From assembly GCA_029582265.1 (NCBI GenBank), contig CM055816.1, positions 37,115,357 to 37,179,356 on the forward strand: a DNA stretch of 64,000 bases, read 5' to 3'. Positions within the stretch are counted from its first letter, which is position 1. Each line of letters starts with the position of its first letter. The notes under the pieces were generated by a model. That model saw only the letters and a list, made by a program, of their open reading frames with translations. It was not told the origin of the DNA and made no database searches. The DNA is from Zoroaster sp. YZ-2022. Lineage: Eukaryota; Echinodermata; Asteroidea; Forcipulatida; Zoroasteridae. Positions 10,373 through 19,698 of the stretch are shown here, piece by piece. The position numbers and the translations under genes are program-made.

Positions 10373-10870
10373 TTAATTTAACGACCAAGTTTTAATTTTT
10401 AAATCGTAACAGATTCCCGTTTCTAGAGAGCCGAAAAAGGTCGCATGTACAAAAACTTTTTTTCTGTAGTTTTCTATTTTGAAGCAAATTCCACATTCTA
10501 TATGTTTCGCTTGATCTTCATTAAAATAATCTTGCGATCTAGCATCAAACTCAAAAAAATCTGGTATACGAAGCGGGTTTATTTCTCGTTTCATAACATT
10601 GGAATAAAAAGATTCATCGTTGTATATTATTTTAGAAAAAGTTGTACAGTTTGTTATCGGTTCAAAGGTGGCAAACCTCGCTATACCGATATTTGCCGAA
10701 CCGTTCCATTGAATGTAAAATATATCGCCCAACTTGTACGAGGTTATATTTTGTTGAATTTCATCGCTATCTATATGACCAGTTTTTTCAAAAAAGTTTT
10801 TATCGTTAGCGTCGCTCGTCTTACTACTCTCTACGCTAGAGGTACGACTGGGACCATAAATGCTCGCCAT
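10373..10870 (-). CDS. MASIYGPSR-family protein, copy a (165 aa)
   Basis: This is the most downstream of three tandem relatives in element 1. The family has a constant N terminus (MASIYGPSRTS), a Ser-rich linker, a variable beta-rich middle starting with '(H/Y)GYI.R.EI' or 'TGHIDSDEIQQ', and a constant C terminus (ATFFGSLETGICYDLKIK then W-LN). The fixed ends around a changing core suggest a small virion surface or vertex-binding protein, but no known domain was recognised. It is about 80 percent like copy b at 10910, so the duplication is recent. Intact. Confidence 0.75.
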   Translation of the reverse strand: MASIYGPSRTSSVESSKTSDANDKNFFEKTGHIDSDEIQQNITSYKLGDIFYIQWNGSANIGIARFATFEPITNCTTFSKIIYNDESFYSNVMKREINPLRIPDFFEFDARSQDYFNEDQAKHIECGICFKIENYRKKVFVHATFFGSLETGICYDLKIKTWSLN

Positions 10871-10909
10871 TCTTTTAATAATAATAAAAGATTAAATTTA
10901 ATTTAACGA

Positions 10910-11401
10910 TCAAGTTTTAATTTTTAAATCGTAACAGATTCCCGTTTCTAGAGAGCCGAAAAAGGTCGCTCGTATAAATATTTTTCTATCGTACTCGCTG
11001 TTGTTTTCTATTTTGAAGCAAATTCCGCATTCTATAAGCTTCGCTTGATCTTTATTAAAATAATTTTGCGTTCTTGCATCAAACTCAAAAAAATCTGTTT
11101 CACGAAGCGGGTCTATTTCACGCTTCATAGCATTGGAATAAAAACTTTCATTATTGTAAAATATTTTAATAAAAGTTGTACAGTTTGTTATCGGTTTAAA
11201 GATGGTAAAACTGGGTATACCGACATTTGTCGAACCGTACCATTGAATGTAAAATAGTTCGCCCAACTTGTACAAGGTTATATTTTGTTGAATTTCATCG
11301 CTATCTGTATGACCAGTTTTTTCAAAAACGTTTTTATCGTTAGCGTCGCTCGTCTTACTACTCTTTACACTCGTTCGACTAGGACCATAAATGCTCGCCA
11401 T
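10910..11401 (-). CDS. MASIYGPSR-family protein, copy b (163 aa, slightly truncated)
   Basis: Closely related to copy a along its whole length. At the 3' end the Trp codon of the KTWSLN ending is changed to TGA, so the last four residues are lost. The original stop remains four codons further on. The spacer to copy a is only about 40 bp of AT-rich DNA. Function unknown. The small truncation may or may not matter. Confidence 0.72.
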   Translation of the reverse strand: MASIYGPSRTSVKSSKTSDANDKNVFEKTGHTDSDEIQQNITLYKLGELFYIQWYGSTNVGIPSFTIFKPITNCTTFIKIFYNNESFYSNAMKREIDPLRETDFFEFDARTQNYFNKDQAKLIECGICFKIENNSEYDRKIFIRATFFGSLETGICYDLKIKT

Positions 11402-11416
11402 ATTTATAGTATAAAA

Positions 11417-11929
11417 TTAATTTAATGGTAAACTTTTAATTTTTATATTGAAACAGATTTTAGAATTTAGCGCACCGAAAAAGGTTGCATCTACAAAAAC
11501 TTTTTGAACATTTCGCATTTTAAAACACATTTCGTATCTTAAATGTTGCGTTTCATTATCGATAAAATTTAATGTCTTATCTCGTTCTGGAGAAGGAATA
11601 TAATAAACGTCGGCCGCATAATCACGCGTTGCTGAATATGTAACAATATTATCAGTTTTTATAAATTTTACAAAAATAGAGCAGTACGTTGGCGCCTCGT
11701 TAAACATGAAAAAGGGTAGTTTAAACGAAGCGTGCCATCCGAGTATGACGTTGTATTTTTCGACTAGAGGTAACGTTTGTAAAATTTCATCTCTGTTGAT
11801 GTATCCGTGGTGTTCATAAATTTCGCTAGGTGCGCTCGCTCCTGCTCGTACAATTTCGTCTCTATCTTTAGCGGCTACGCTAGTAGCAACAACGCCACTC
11901 GTTCGACTAGGTCCGTAAATGCTCGCCAT
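11417..11929 (-). CDS. MASIYGPSR-family protein, copy c (170 aa)
   Basis: It shares the N-terminal MASIYGPSRTS block and the C-terminal VFVDATFFGAL / FNIKIKSLPLN block with its neighbours, but the middle is clearly different (HHGYINRDEILQTLPLVEKY, FMFNEAPTYCSIF). It is a second subfamily, matched by 55147-55619 in element 2 and by 63698-64000 in element 3. The ATG lies three bases after the stop of the upstream beta-rich protein gene, which suggests a shared transcript. Intact. Confidence 0.75.
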   Translation of the reverse strand: MASIYGPSRTSGVVATSVAAKDRDEIVRAGASAPSEIYEHHGYINRDEILQTLPLVEKYNVILGWHASFKLPFFMFNEAPTYCSIFVKFIKTDNIVTYSATRDYAADVYYIPSPERDKTLNFIDNETQHLRYEMCFKMRNVQKVFVDATFFGALNSKICFNIKIKSLPLN

Positions 11930-11931
11930 AT

Positions 11932-12611
11932 TTATATAATTTCTAGATTTAAAATAACGGGGAAACCGTGATTATTTATGTCTCTACCTTTTGAATCTTT
12001 AATTTGAAAGCTCAATGCGTTAAAAGTACCAACTTTTAATTTTTTTATTAACGGATTTGTATATTCCATATACATACTTTCTCCGAATGATTTGTCTTGC
12101 AATGGAAAAGCGTTTAAAATAGTACAAGGTTTACCATTAAAATAATTATTGGTTGTAGAAATTTGATCGCAATGAATGTATAGAATTTTTAAAAGTTGTA
12201 TATCAATTTTTTTTTACTATATTCTCCCACAGTTAAAAATTCATTGTGAAGCCCGAGTAAATTAGCTAACCCGGATGTAAATTTGACGGATTTGTTTTCT
12301 TGAGTCAAATTTACCGAGAAAACACCCGTTGTTTTATCGATGGTGAAAATGATCCACGCCGCGTCTTTTACTATAATATCGATAATTTCGTTAATGTTGT
12401 AAAGTCCCGGTTCGATAAACTTTACGACATCTTGTCGCTCACCCGTCGTACGATAAATTATTCTTTCTTTTTTACGCACGTTGTAATATCCCACCCAAAT
12501 GTTTACGCTATGTAATAATATCGCGAGATTGCCCTCGCGATTATCGATGACGTCGTTTAATTGAACCGACCCGCCATTTTTTTCAATTTCGATTTCAAAG
12601 GTATGATACAT
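11932..12611 (-). pseudogene. 225-residue beta-rich Polinton protein (minor capsid candidate), frameshifted
   Basis: The first 130 residues are closely similar to the intact copy at 54463-55140 (MYHTFEIEIEKN start, GYYNVRKKE, EPGLYN.NEIIDII, SGLANLL, GEYSK). The frame then breaks in a T run near 12210, and the remaining third is readable in another frame to a TAA at 11932-11934. Its size, beta-strand-like pattern and place beside the large structural gene fit a single-jelly-roll penton-like protein, but this is a structural guess only. It is divergently transcribed from 12648. Confidence 0.65.
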
Positions 12612-12647
12612 TTTATTATTAAAAATTTTTAATTTTAATATAATAAA
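12612..12647. promoter_or_regulatory. 36-bp divergent promoter
   Basis: The only sequence between two divergent starts is 36 bases made almost entirely of A and T with near mirror symmetry (TTATTATTAAAAATTTTTAA and its reverse). The same gap of 37 bp with a similar composition separates the homologous genes of element 2 (54426-54462). Confidence 0.55.
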
Positions 12648-14037
12648 ATGACGTTTCCATTAGCGTTTAAGAGTAATTTTTCATTTCCATATAAGCAATC
12701 TGGAAATTTTAACGCACCTCAGAATTTTAACGCTAGCGATTTGACGAGTCTAAAAATTTATATCAACGAGAACGAGTTTTTTAACGCACAATTCGATACT
12801 GTTTTTAGCAACTACAAGCTGCCTCGCGTTGATAGCGACGAGATTGTAAATAGTTGGAAATCTAATCCGCTAAAATTTTATCAAAATCAAATAAATTTTG
12901 TAACGTACTGCGGTACAACGAGATGCGGCGTGAGTTATAAACATTTAAATCATTCGAATGCGATGATTAGTAGTTTTTTTTTTAGATTTCACATTTATTA
13001 TCAAATGAGACGATTGCTCAAAGAAATGAGCTGTCCTACATCTTTTCAAAATTTTTATGACGCGTTTAACAACAATATAGACATTAGTGCGTATAAAAAA
13101 ATATGTAAAGACTTTCACCTTTCACAAGTCTCCAATTGGAAACAACGAGTAGACAAAAATTCGTCGGGATTGGGAACGGCCTATTATTACGATAACGGCT
13201 ACAAAGCGGTACCCGGAAACGACTACGATAAAAGTAGTTTGAACGTCATCTCTACCGAGGTGAGTGATTACGATTATTATAAAACTGCAACAAAAATGAG
13301 TTTTGGAGATCATCCCTCGACCTATACGATCGGATACATTTTACAATCTCCATCTACAGAGCTCGCTTGGACAAAATTTATAATCGATGAGTCTAGAGGT
13401 TTTACGGATATCGGTACAGAACGCATAAACGACTCTATAAGAACGTACGTTTACGCGTTATTAGGAGCTCAAGCGCAAGCAAAAACATCATTTTTTACAT
13501 CCGGTACCGGTTTAGACGCGCAGCGTGAATTTATAAATATAGTAAATGCCGAGATTGATTCTCCGGTCGATTTACAATCTTCTATTCAACGATATCAAGA
13601 TAATTTACAATACGCTCGTTCTCAATTAAACTTTGCTATCGGAGAAAATTTATACATGATGCCGAGTGATATGAATTTACGAATAGGTACGTACGAAGGA
13701 TACAACAATAATATTTTAATCGCGACGAATGATTTATCTCCAGGTTCAAATTTAGATACAAATTCAGAACCCATTCCTCCTCCTCTTTTACCTTTACAAT
13801 CAACGTCGCCGTTAACCGCTAAGCACGCTAGCGAGAGCTGTGCAAGAATCTAATGATCTAGTATCGAGTGTGCAAAAATCTCCCTCTACAATAACCCAAG
13901 ACCCTTTGGAAACTACAATAACTCAAGACCCTTTAAAAGAATCGCGCGATAGCCACCAAGAAGAAAAGAACGCTTTAATTATTGGTTTTGCGATTTTAAG
14001 TGGACTCGGCGTTATGATTTATGAATTGCTATTCTAG
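12648..14037 (+). pseudogene. Large conserved Polinton protein with C-terminal membrane anchor
   Basis: The frame is open from MTFPLAFKSNF for 401 residues. It then shifts near 13845, and the last part (13840-14037) holds a Ser/Thr/Gln-rich linker and a C-terminal membrane helix (NALIIGFAILSGLGVMIYEL). The homologue at 53087-54425 has the same layout. A conserved block CGTTRCGVSYKHLNHSNAM followed by QMRRLLKE is the most distinctive part. A Pro-rich segment precedes the linker. This is probably a virion structural or membrane protein. I do not recognise a named family. Confidence 0.65.
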
Positions 14038-14048
14038 CGCCGCTAAGG

Positions 14049-15179
14049 CTAGAGTTTTTTCTGCACAGAAGTTAAAATTAAAACTCCAACTCCCGTCAAA
14101 GCCAACCACAAATGTTCCACCGTCCACGTGACGATGTTGGAAGCTGTTTTAAATAGCCAACTTGTTACCGCACCGATAATACCCGGTAAAGCGGCTAACG
14201 CTTTTTCTCCGAGTTTTGCTAATACACTCGCTAGATTTTTTAATGTTTTTTGTATCCACTCTTTTACACCACCGCCGCTCGGTTCTGGCGGCGTGGGTTT
14301 TGGTGGCCCGGGTGTTGGTTCTGGTGGTATAGGTTTAGGTGGTATAGGTTTGGGTGCGGGTGTAGGTTTTGGTAAAACTGAATTTACAGCATTGCCGATC
14401 CATTCGCCGATGGCGGCGATGGTCATACTAAACGCCGTGAATATACTAACGATCGTTACGCCTTGTTTTTTAAATAAAGTTTTTATTTTTTCGCTCCACG
14501 TGTCGTCGCTTTCTATCATGTAACGAGCCAATTCACGGATTTCACCGACTTGACCAAGAATTTCTCCCGTATTTAATTTTAGTGCGTCTAATATAATTTG
14601 TCTTTTTTCTTTTTTTTCTCGCAGCTGTATACTAGCTCGTTCAGTTAATTCATTTAATCCACGCCGTTTACCGTCAAGAATTAATTCTTGAAGATCGGAT
14701 ATTTCTAGCTCTGTTTTAGACAAATTACTTAAAATTAGATCGCGATTACCTTGCTTTGTTTGCAAATCTTTATCGAGACCCACCAGCTCCCTAAATGTAT
14801 ATTCAATTCCACGCTCTTTCAACCATTCATTTATCACGCGATCTCTTTCTTCTTCAAACGTAATGGGAGTGTCTTCTCACGCATCAAAATAGGGAGTGTC
14901 TTCTCGCGCGTCAGTTATCACCTCGTCTTCCGCTTCTTTTTGTACAGTAGAAAGAACGACGTCAAAGCTCTCTTTTACAACTTGCACATTTTGTGATAAC
15001 TGATGCGGATCGACGTCTTCACGAATTGGTTGAAAGATATTACTTGTTGATTCGAGTACCTCTTTAGTATCGGGAAGTAATCTTTTTTTTAAAGTAATAT
15101 CCGCCGCTTCATTAAATAATGCCGTTCCACGGTATCCTTTATCATTCGCTCTTTTAATTATTATTGGTAACGTATTCAT
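14049..15179 (-). pseudogene. Pro-rich coiled-coil protein with C-terminal membrane segments
   Basis: Two frames belong together: 14877-15179 (N-terminal, Ser/Asp/Glu-rich) and 14049-14837. A near-repeat of GGGAGTGTCTTCTC around 14870-14900 marks the break. The second part has a heptad-like coiled coil (LSKTELEISDLQELILDGKR), a hydrophobic stretch (VSIFTAFSMTIAAIGEWIG), a (PxP)-repeat hinge of about 35 residues, and a conserved amphipathic/hydrophobic tail (LAALPGIIGAV to LWLALTGVGVLIL). The homologue at 52177-53105 has the same order. The tail is suited to membrane disruption or anchoring, which is inferred. The start overlaps the end of the gene at 15174-15565. Confidence 0.65.
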
Positions 15180-15565
15180 CTACGTTATCTATACGCGTTA
15201 AAAGTACATCGCGGTAATAAAAACCTTTATGAAATTGTCTTTTAAGTTTATCGTCTTTACTTTTAAAAGTAATTTCACTATTACGTTCATTCGCTTCATC
15301 TTCGCTAACAAAGCTAAAATTTTCGCTATTTTGTATTATTTCACCGAGTTTGTATTTTTTCGTTAATTAATAACGCCGTCGGATTTAAAGTAGATTTTCC
15401 ACTTTCTAATCTTTCTAAATATTCTTTTTCTAATCTTTGTCGACTCGCTTCTTTTTTCTCTTCATATTCATCATTTTGAAATTCTGTTTCTTCATCTTGA
15501 CGATCATCTTGAGGACTATCGTCAATGCCACTCATTTCTTCCATTTCATGTTCTCCCGCCGCCAT
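15174..15565 (-). pseudogene. Acidic Polinton protein of unknown function, frameshifted
   Basis: It opens with a very acidic segment (MEEMSGIDDSPQDDRQDEE), followed by a charged helix. The frame breaks in an A run near 15355 and continues in the next frame to a TAA at about 15174. It occupies the same slot as 51789-52238 in element 2, but the two show no clear sequence similarity apart from an acidic start. Its 3' end overlaps the start of the next gene. Function unknown. Confidence 0.5.
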
Positions 15566-15579
15566 TTTATAATTACTTT

Positions 15580-15962
15580 TTATTTTAATAATTTATAACT
15601 CGCGTAACCTACGGCGCTCATGCCTAAAATAATGAATATGATTTCTCGCGTTTTTTGATTTTCGCTAGGAACGTAAAAATCTTCAAATTGTGGTTTGTTG
15701 TATAAATCTTTCGGTAAATTTATTCGTTCGCCACTAACGATATGATATTCATTCATCGCTTCGTCAATGTTATTAAACGTTCTTACAGCGCTGGATTCTT
15801 TTTGTATTTTTTCGTTTAAATAATCTAGATATTTTAAACGCTTTTTACTAAATTCATCTCTGGCTTTCGAAAGTTGTTCTATCGCTAAATCGTGTCTTTT
15901 ACGTTCTTGTTCGGCGTCGCTAGAACGAAAAGTACTAAATAAAACATTTGATCCGGTATTTT
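15580..15962 (-). pseudogene. Small membrane protein, N-terminal part deleted
   Basis: From 'SSDAEQERKRHDLA' onward the translation matches 51348-51781: a charged helix (KARDEFSKKRLKYLDYLNE), a linker, 'FYVPSE.QKTRE' and a C-terminal membrane helix (IIFIILGMSAVGYASYKLL). In element 2 the protein starts with a first membrane helix, but here that part, including the start codon, has been lost near 15950-15962, where the sequence runs directly into the capsid promoter. The layout is helix in membrane, soluble coil, helix in membrane. Function unknown; it is divergent from the capsid gene. Confidence 0.6.
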
Positions 15963-16002
15963 AAAATTGTTTTCTTTATTTTATATTTACAAACTATAAA
16001 CT

Positions 16003-17287
16003 ATGGCAAATAATACGTACGGAGATGTACTCGATCCATACAGAAGAACAAGAGAACCGAGAGGTATAAAAGGATTGCGTCAAAAAGTCGTCATTACAAA
16101 CAATCCGAGCGTCATTACCGAAAATCAATTGTTGACGGTTCGTTTTCCAAATTTAGGAATAAATGACGTCATCGTTCCGAATACGGTTCGATTAGCTTTC
16201 AACATTGATCTTTTTTCTGCGGATGATGATACGAGAACGATGGTACAAAACATAGGTAGAGCCATCGTAAAACATATAATCATTAAAATGGAACGAAATG
16301 AAATATTGTCATTAGACGATGCGGATGTGTTCAATTGTTATAAAGACGAATGGTTAATTAACGAAAGATCAACGCGATAATCTAGCGTATCAAGGAATCG
16401 AAGATGCTAACGTGACTAAATTAAGAATAAACGCTAGCGATAAGGTTCCCGCAGGCAACGGGGGAAAAGATAAAGCCATCGCGGATACATTAAAAAATAG
16501 ATATCACATTCCGCTCGATTTTGAATTGTTGACCGATCATCAGCCCTACTACCAATCGGGGATCGGAGATCGATTGACTTATGAACTCGTGTTTAATAAA
16601 TTTTCAGACGTGATTAAAAGCACCGACGATAATGCAAAATATATCATAAGTGGGATTTCTTTAGAATTCTAAGTCGTTCATATGCCGGAACTCGCTCGAA
16701 CGATTAAAAATCAATATAGCAACCGTTTGTCGATATTGTTTGATCGCGTACTAAGACAGAGCGTGACCCCGTTAAACAAACGCAACACGACGTGGAATAT
16801 AAATTTAAATACTCCCGCAAAAAGTATGAAAGGAATATTTTTTTTATTTAAAGAACCCGATGTGAAAGAAAGCAACAAGTTTTATAATCCAAACATCGAT
16901 AAAGTTTCAATTACCATCGAAGGCGTTCCCAATCAACTCTACGCGCACGGAATGAAAAGGTATCAACATTGGGAAGAAATTCAAAAATATTTTGGTGATT
17001 CGAGCAAACAACACGCTATACAAGTCGTTAAAGCTCTAAATTTATCCAACGTCAAACAAGCCGATTATTTACTCAATCGATACGGTTTATTTTTAGATAT
17101 GAGAACGAGCGATGACAATAAAATACACGGAAGCGGGAGACGAGTACAAAACTTATCCGAAGGAATTACCATTCAATTTATAGATAAAGAAGCGGAAACC
17201 CCGGGTGAATTATACATGTATACTTTTATTATTATGGACGCGCAACTCGTTATAAAAAACGGACGTTTTGAATCTGTCGATTATTAA
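16003..17287 (+). pseudogene. Polinton major capsid protein (double jelly-roll), frameshifted
   Basis: Three frames (16003-16380, 16412-16672, 16682-17287) together span about 428 residues and end NGRFESVDY. The N-terminal jelly roll region contains LLTVRFPNLG and FNIDLFSADD. The second half has 'ITIEGVPNQLYAHGMKRY', a stretch conserved even in the distant relic at 57637. Identification rests on its size, its place next to the packaging ATPase and three related copies in this window. The protein builds the hexagonal capsomers of the particle. It is broken near 16380 and near 16675. The gene is divergent from the small membrane protein gene and lies just before the ATPase gene. Confidence 0.82.
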
Positions 17288-17963
17288 TATTAGCGACTAA
17301 TACTAAAAGGGAATGTTGTCTAAATATCCACTCGCTGCATTAATTTGTGGTCAAACCGGATGCGGAAAAACTGAATTTGTTTTAAATTTGCTACAAAAAG
17401 AATATTTAAATCATTTCGAAAGGATCGTCATATTATGCCCCACCATCGGTAACAACGACGCGTATCAAAATAGAAAATGGATTTGGGACGACGAGCGAGT
17501 GATCGTCGACGATTTAAAAGATTATACGTTAAACAAAGCGATAGAAATGTATAGCGACGTATTAGAAGGATACGAGACGTTGTTTATCATCGGCGATTGT
17601 AGCGCAACTCGTTGAAAGAAATGGGCGTTTTGAATCTGTCGATTATTAGTATTAACGACTAATATTAAAAGGGAATGTTGCCTATTGATTCACGTATTGG
17701 ACTAATTTGTGGTCAAACCGGATGCGGAAAAACTGAATTTGTTTTAAATTTGCTACAAAAAGAATATTTAAATCATTTCGAAAGGATCGTCATATTATGC
17801 CCCACCATCGGTAACAACGACGCGTATCAAAATAGAAAATGGATTTGGGACGACGAGGGAGTGTTCGTCGATGATTAAAAAAATTATACGTTAAACAAAG
17901 CGATAAAATTGTATAGCGACGTATTAGAAGGATACGAGACGTTGTTTATCATCGGCGATTGTA
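17240..17963 (+). repeat. 362-bp tandem duplication across capsid end and ATPase start
   Basis: The block from GCGCAACTCGTT at 17240 is repeated from 17602. Each copy contains the last codons of the capsid gene (NGRFESVDY), the intergenic spacer with GGGAATGTTG and the first 100 codons of the ATPase. The junction falls at AGCGCAACTCG inside the ATPase, where only a few bases of homology exist, so slippage or microhomology repair is likely. Confidence 0.85.
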
Positions 17964-18295
17964 GCGCGAGTAAAGATTTGCGATATAAAATTTTTTGTCG
18001 AGATGAGACGAATGCATTGGTATACTTGGCTTTTAGCGGCCGACACACGCATCGCAGCTGTTGGATTATTTCACAAAAATATAATAGCGTATTAAAAGAT
18101 TTTAGAGAGCAACTCAAATGGGTGTGTTTATTTTATTGTAAAGATAGATATTCGTTTGAGAATTGTCTTCAAGAAAATGATGTCATACCGACGGCTAAGT
18201 TGAGAGAGGAAATTCATGAAAAATTAAAACGAGTTAAATATCGGAAATTGATTTTAAAAACGGATCAACCTACCAAGTATGCGATTATAGACTAA
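17313..18295 (+). pseudogene. A32-like genome-packaging ATPase, broken by partial duplication
   Basis: The Walker A motif GQTGCGKTEF is present in both copies of the duplicated 5' part (17313-17615 and 17675-17878). The Walker B region is LFIIGDCSAS, in which the first acidic residue of the intact copy (IIDDCS, 49334-49954) is Gly. The C-terminal part from 17909 to 18295 continues in a different frame after a break near 17877. In the intact family the enzyme is an FtsK/HerA-type ATPase of about 205 residues that pumps DNA into the capsid. Here no full-length product is possible. Confidence 0.85.
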
Positions 18296-18304
18296 ATGAC
18301 TTTG

Positions 18305-18432
18305 CATTACTTGTAGGTTACCTGTAGGTTACTTGTAGGTTACTCGTAGGTTACCTGTAGGTTACCTGTAGGTTACCTGTAGGTTACTTGTAGGTTACCT
18401 GTAGGTTACTTGTAGGTTACTGAATCATTACT
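18305..18432 (+). repeat. 11-bp iteron array (element 1)
   Basis: About ten head-to-tail units of GTAGGTTAC(C/T)T lie directly after the ATPase stop. The last unit reads GGTTACTGAATCATTACTT, which is the unit type used in element 2 at 49045-49325. On the other strand both arrays share AGTAAC every 10-12 bases. Degenerate units also appear within 18590-18640. Confidence 0.85.
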
Positions 18433-18459
18433 TAAATAAATTATAAATACTTATAATAA

Positions 18460-18672
18460 ATGGAACAAGTTCACAAAACGTCATTCATGTTACCCCCACC
18501 ATCACCCAATGATGAAAGTAACAACCTACTGCTGCTGCTGAAGCAAAAGCAACGAGAACGAAAAGATGACGAGCGACTCTTGCCCATTACTGATGTATTA
18601 CCTAGCATTACTTATTGGTTACTCTCTGTTTTTTTAAATTTTACTGATTATTTTTCAAAATACTTATAATAA
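18460..18672 (+). pseudogene. Duplicated 5' fragment of the next gene
   Basis: The translation MLPPPSPNDESNN, Leu run, KQKQRERKDDERLLP resembles the N-terminal region of 48401-49021 and of the following gene at 18674. It then runs into iteron-like sequence and stops. Both this and the next start are preceded by ACTTATAATAAATGGAA. This looks like a tandem duplication that copied the iterons and the gene start. Confidence 0.6.
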
Positions 18673-18673
18673 A

Positions 18674-19309
18674 TGGAAGACATTCATGAACTATTAAACG
18701 AAGAGAGCTTAAATAATCAGCCGTCATTGATGTTGCCGCCAACATGTTGATTCTGATGACGACGCGCTACTGTTAAAGCGAAAGAATCAAGAAAAACGTC
18801 TTTTATCCGTTGTCGCGGGAGGAGATTCAAAAAAATATTTTGGTAAATCGTACTCCATCAGCGACATTGAAGCTTTGTCGGTGGAAGAAAAAAGTAAATT
18901 ATACGCGCAATACGAAGCTAAATTAGGCCACGACATAATAGCTTCTATAGGTAGTGCGATTATAGAATGTTACGTCAAAACATTAGAGTATACTTTAGAC
19001 CGCGTTGATTTACTCGGATATAGTTTTGAAATTGATGACAGAGGTAAATTAATTACAGATTTAGAAAATGATCCATTCATTTTGAGCGCTCTTTCCCCCA
19101 TATTATGCAAATTATACTACGAGCACGGTATGTACTTGGCGCCGATTGCTCTGGCATTAAATACGACAAAACATTTAAAAGGAAAAGAAGAATCTTGTAT
19201 AGATAATAAAAGGGATGGAGCCAGAGCAGAATGTAGAGCAGACGATAAACGCCGCACCGCGTCAGCGCCAAGCGAGCACACCGTTGAAGGTAACAAAAAC
19301 ACCGACTAA
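18674..19309 (+). pseudogene. Conserved Polinton protein of unknown function, frameshifted
   Basis: The start MEDIHELLNEE matches MEEVENILNEE at 49021. The frame breaks near 18748 and the main part is open at 18875-19309. Features are an acidic N terminus, a Leu/Lys/Gln-rich segment, 'KLGHDIIASIGSAIIECYVK' and 'GYSFEIDD.GKLITDLENDPFI', then a hydrophobic segment (MYLAPIALAL). It overlaps the next gene by about 95 bases in a different frame, as the element 2 copy also does. No family recognised. Confidence 0.6.
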
Positions 19310-19512
19310 AAAAGAAAAAAACCCAAACAGAGTCGCAGCTGGAAAAAGACTCGCGGAACTTAATAAAAAGAAAAAACAAAAATTAAAAAAAGGTGCGCTT
19401 CGCGGCTCAAGCGCGACCAAAACTCGTTATGCAACGTTGCAAGCGTCACAAAGTGATATTCAAAAAGAAGAAAGCTCTGGAATAAACTACTACTATATCG
19501 CTATTGCCTTAG

Positions 19513-19514
<2 letters not shown>
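19215..19514 (+). pseudogene. Basic membrane protein, 5' part (split by LINE A)
   Basis: It encodes a Gln/Ala/Thr-rich start, a strongly basic block (KNPNRVAAGKRLAELNKKKK) and the beginning of a membrane helix (GINYYYIAIALV), after which the poly-T of LINE A begins. The 3' part resumes near 25090. The homologue is at 48056-48492. A basic N terminus with a single membrane segment could bind DNA or anchor the core; this is inference. Confidence 0.6.
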
Positions 19515-19549
<35 letters not shown>

Positions 19550-19698
19550 AACACTTTTGTTACAGTGGCACACACCGTGTGGTGGTGCATCCAAATTATA
19601 TAATGACAATTATAAGGTGACAATTATAAATATGACAAACACAATAATTACAAGTTAATTACTAACTACCGGTACAGTATAAAATTATACGGTTCAAG

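Noticed and set aside
14128..14523. Plus-strand frame rich in Gly opposite the Pro-rich protein
   Set aside because: It is the antisense of the KP/AP repeat of the real minus-strand gene, which is conserved in element 2. The same applies to the frame at 52638-53045.
18305..18432. CRISPR array
   Set aside because: The units are 11 bases with no spacers, in an animal genome. It is a direct tandem repeat.
18875..19309. The 144-residue frame taken as an intact gene from its own Met
   Set aside because: Comparison with 49021 shows that the true start lies upstream at 18674 and a frameshift separates them.
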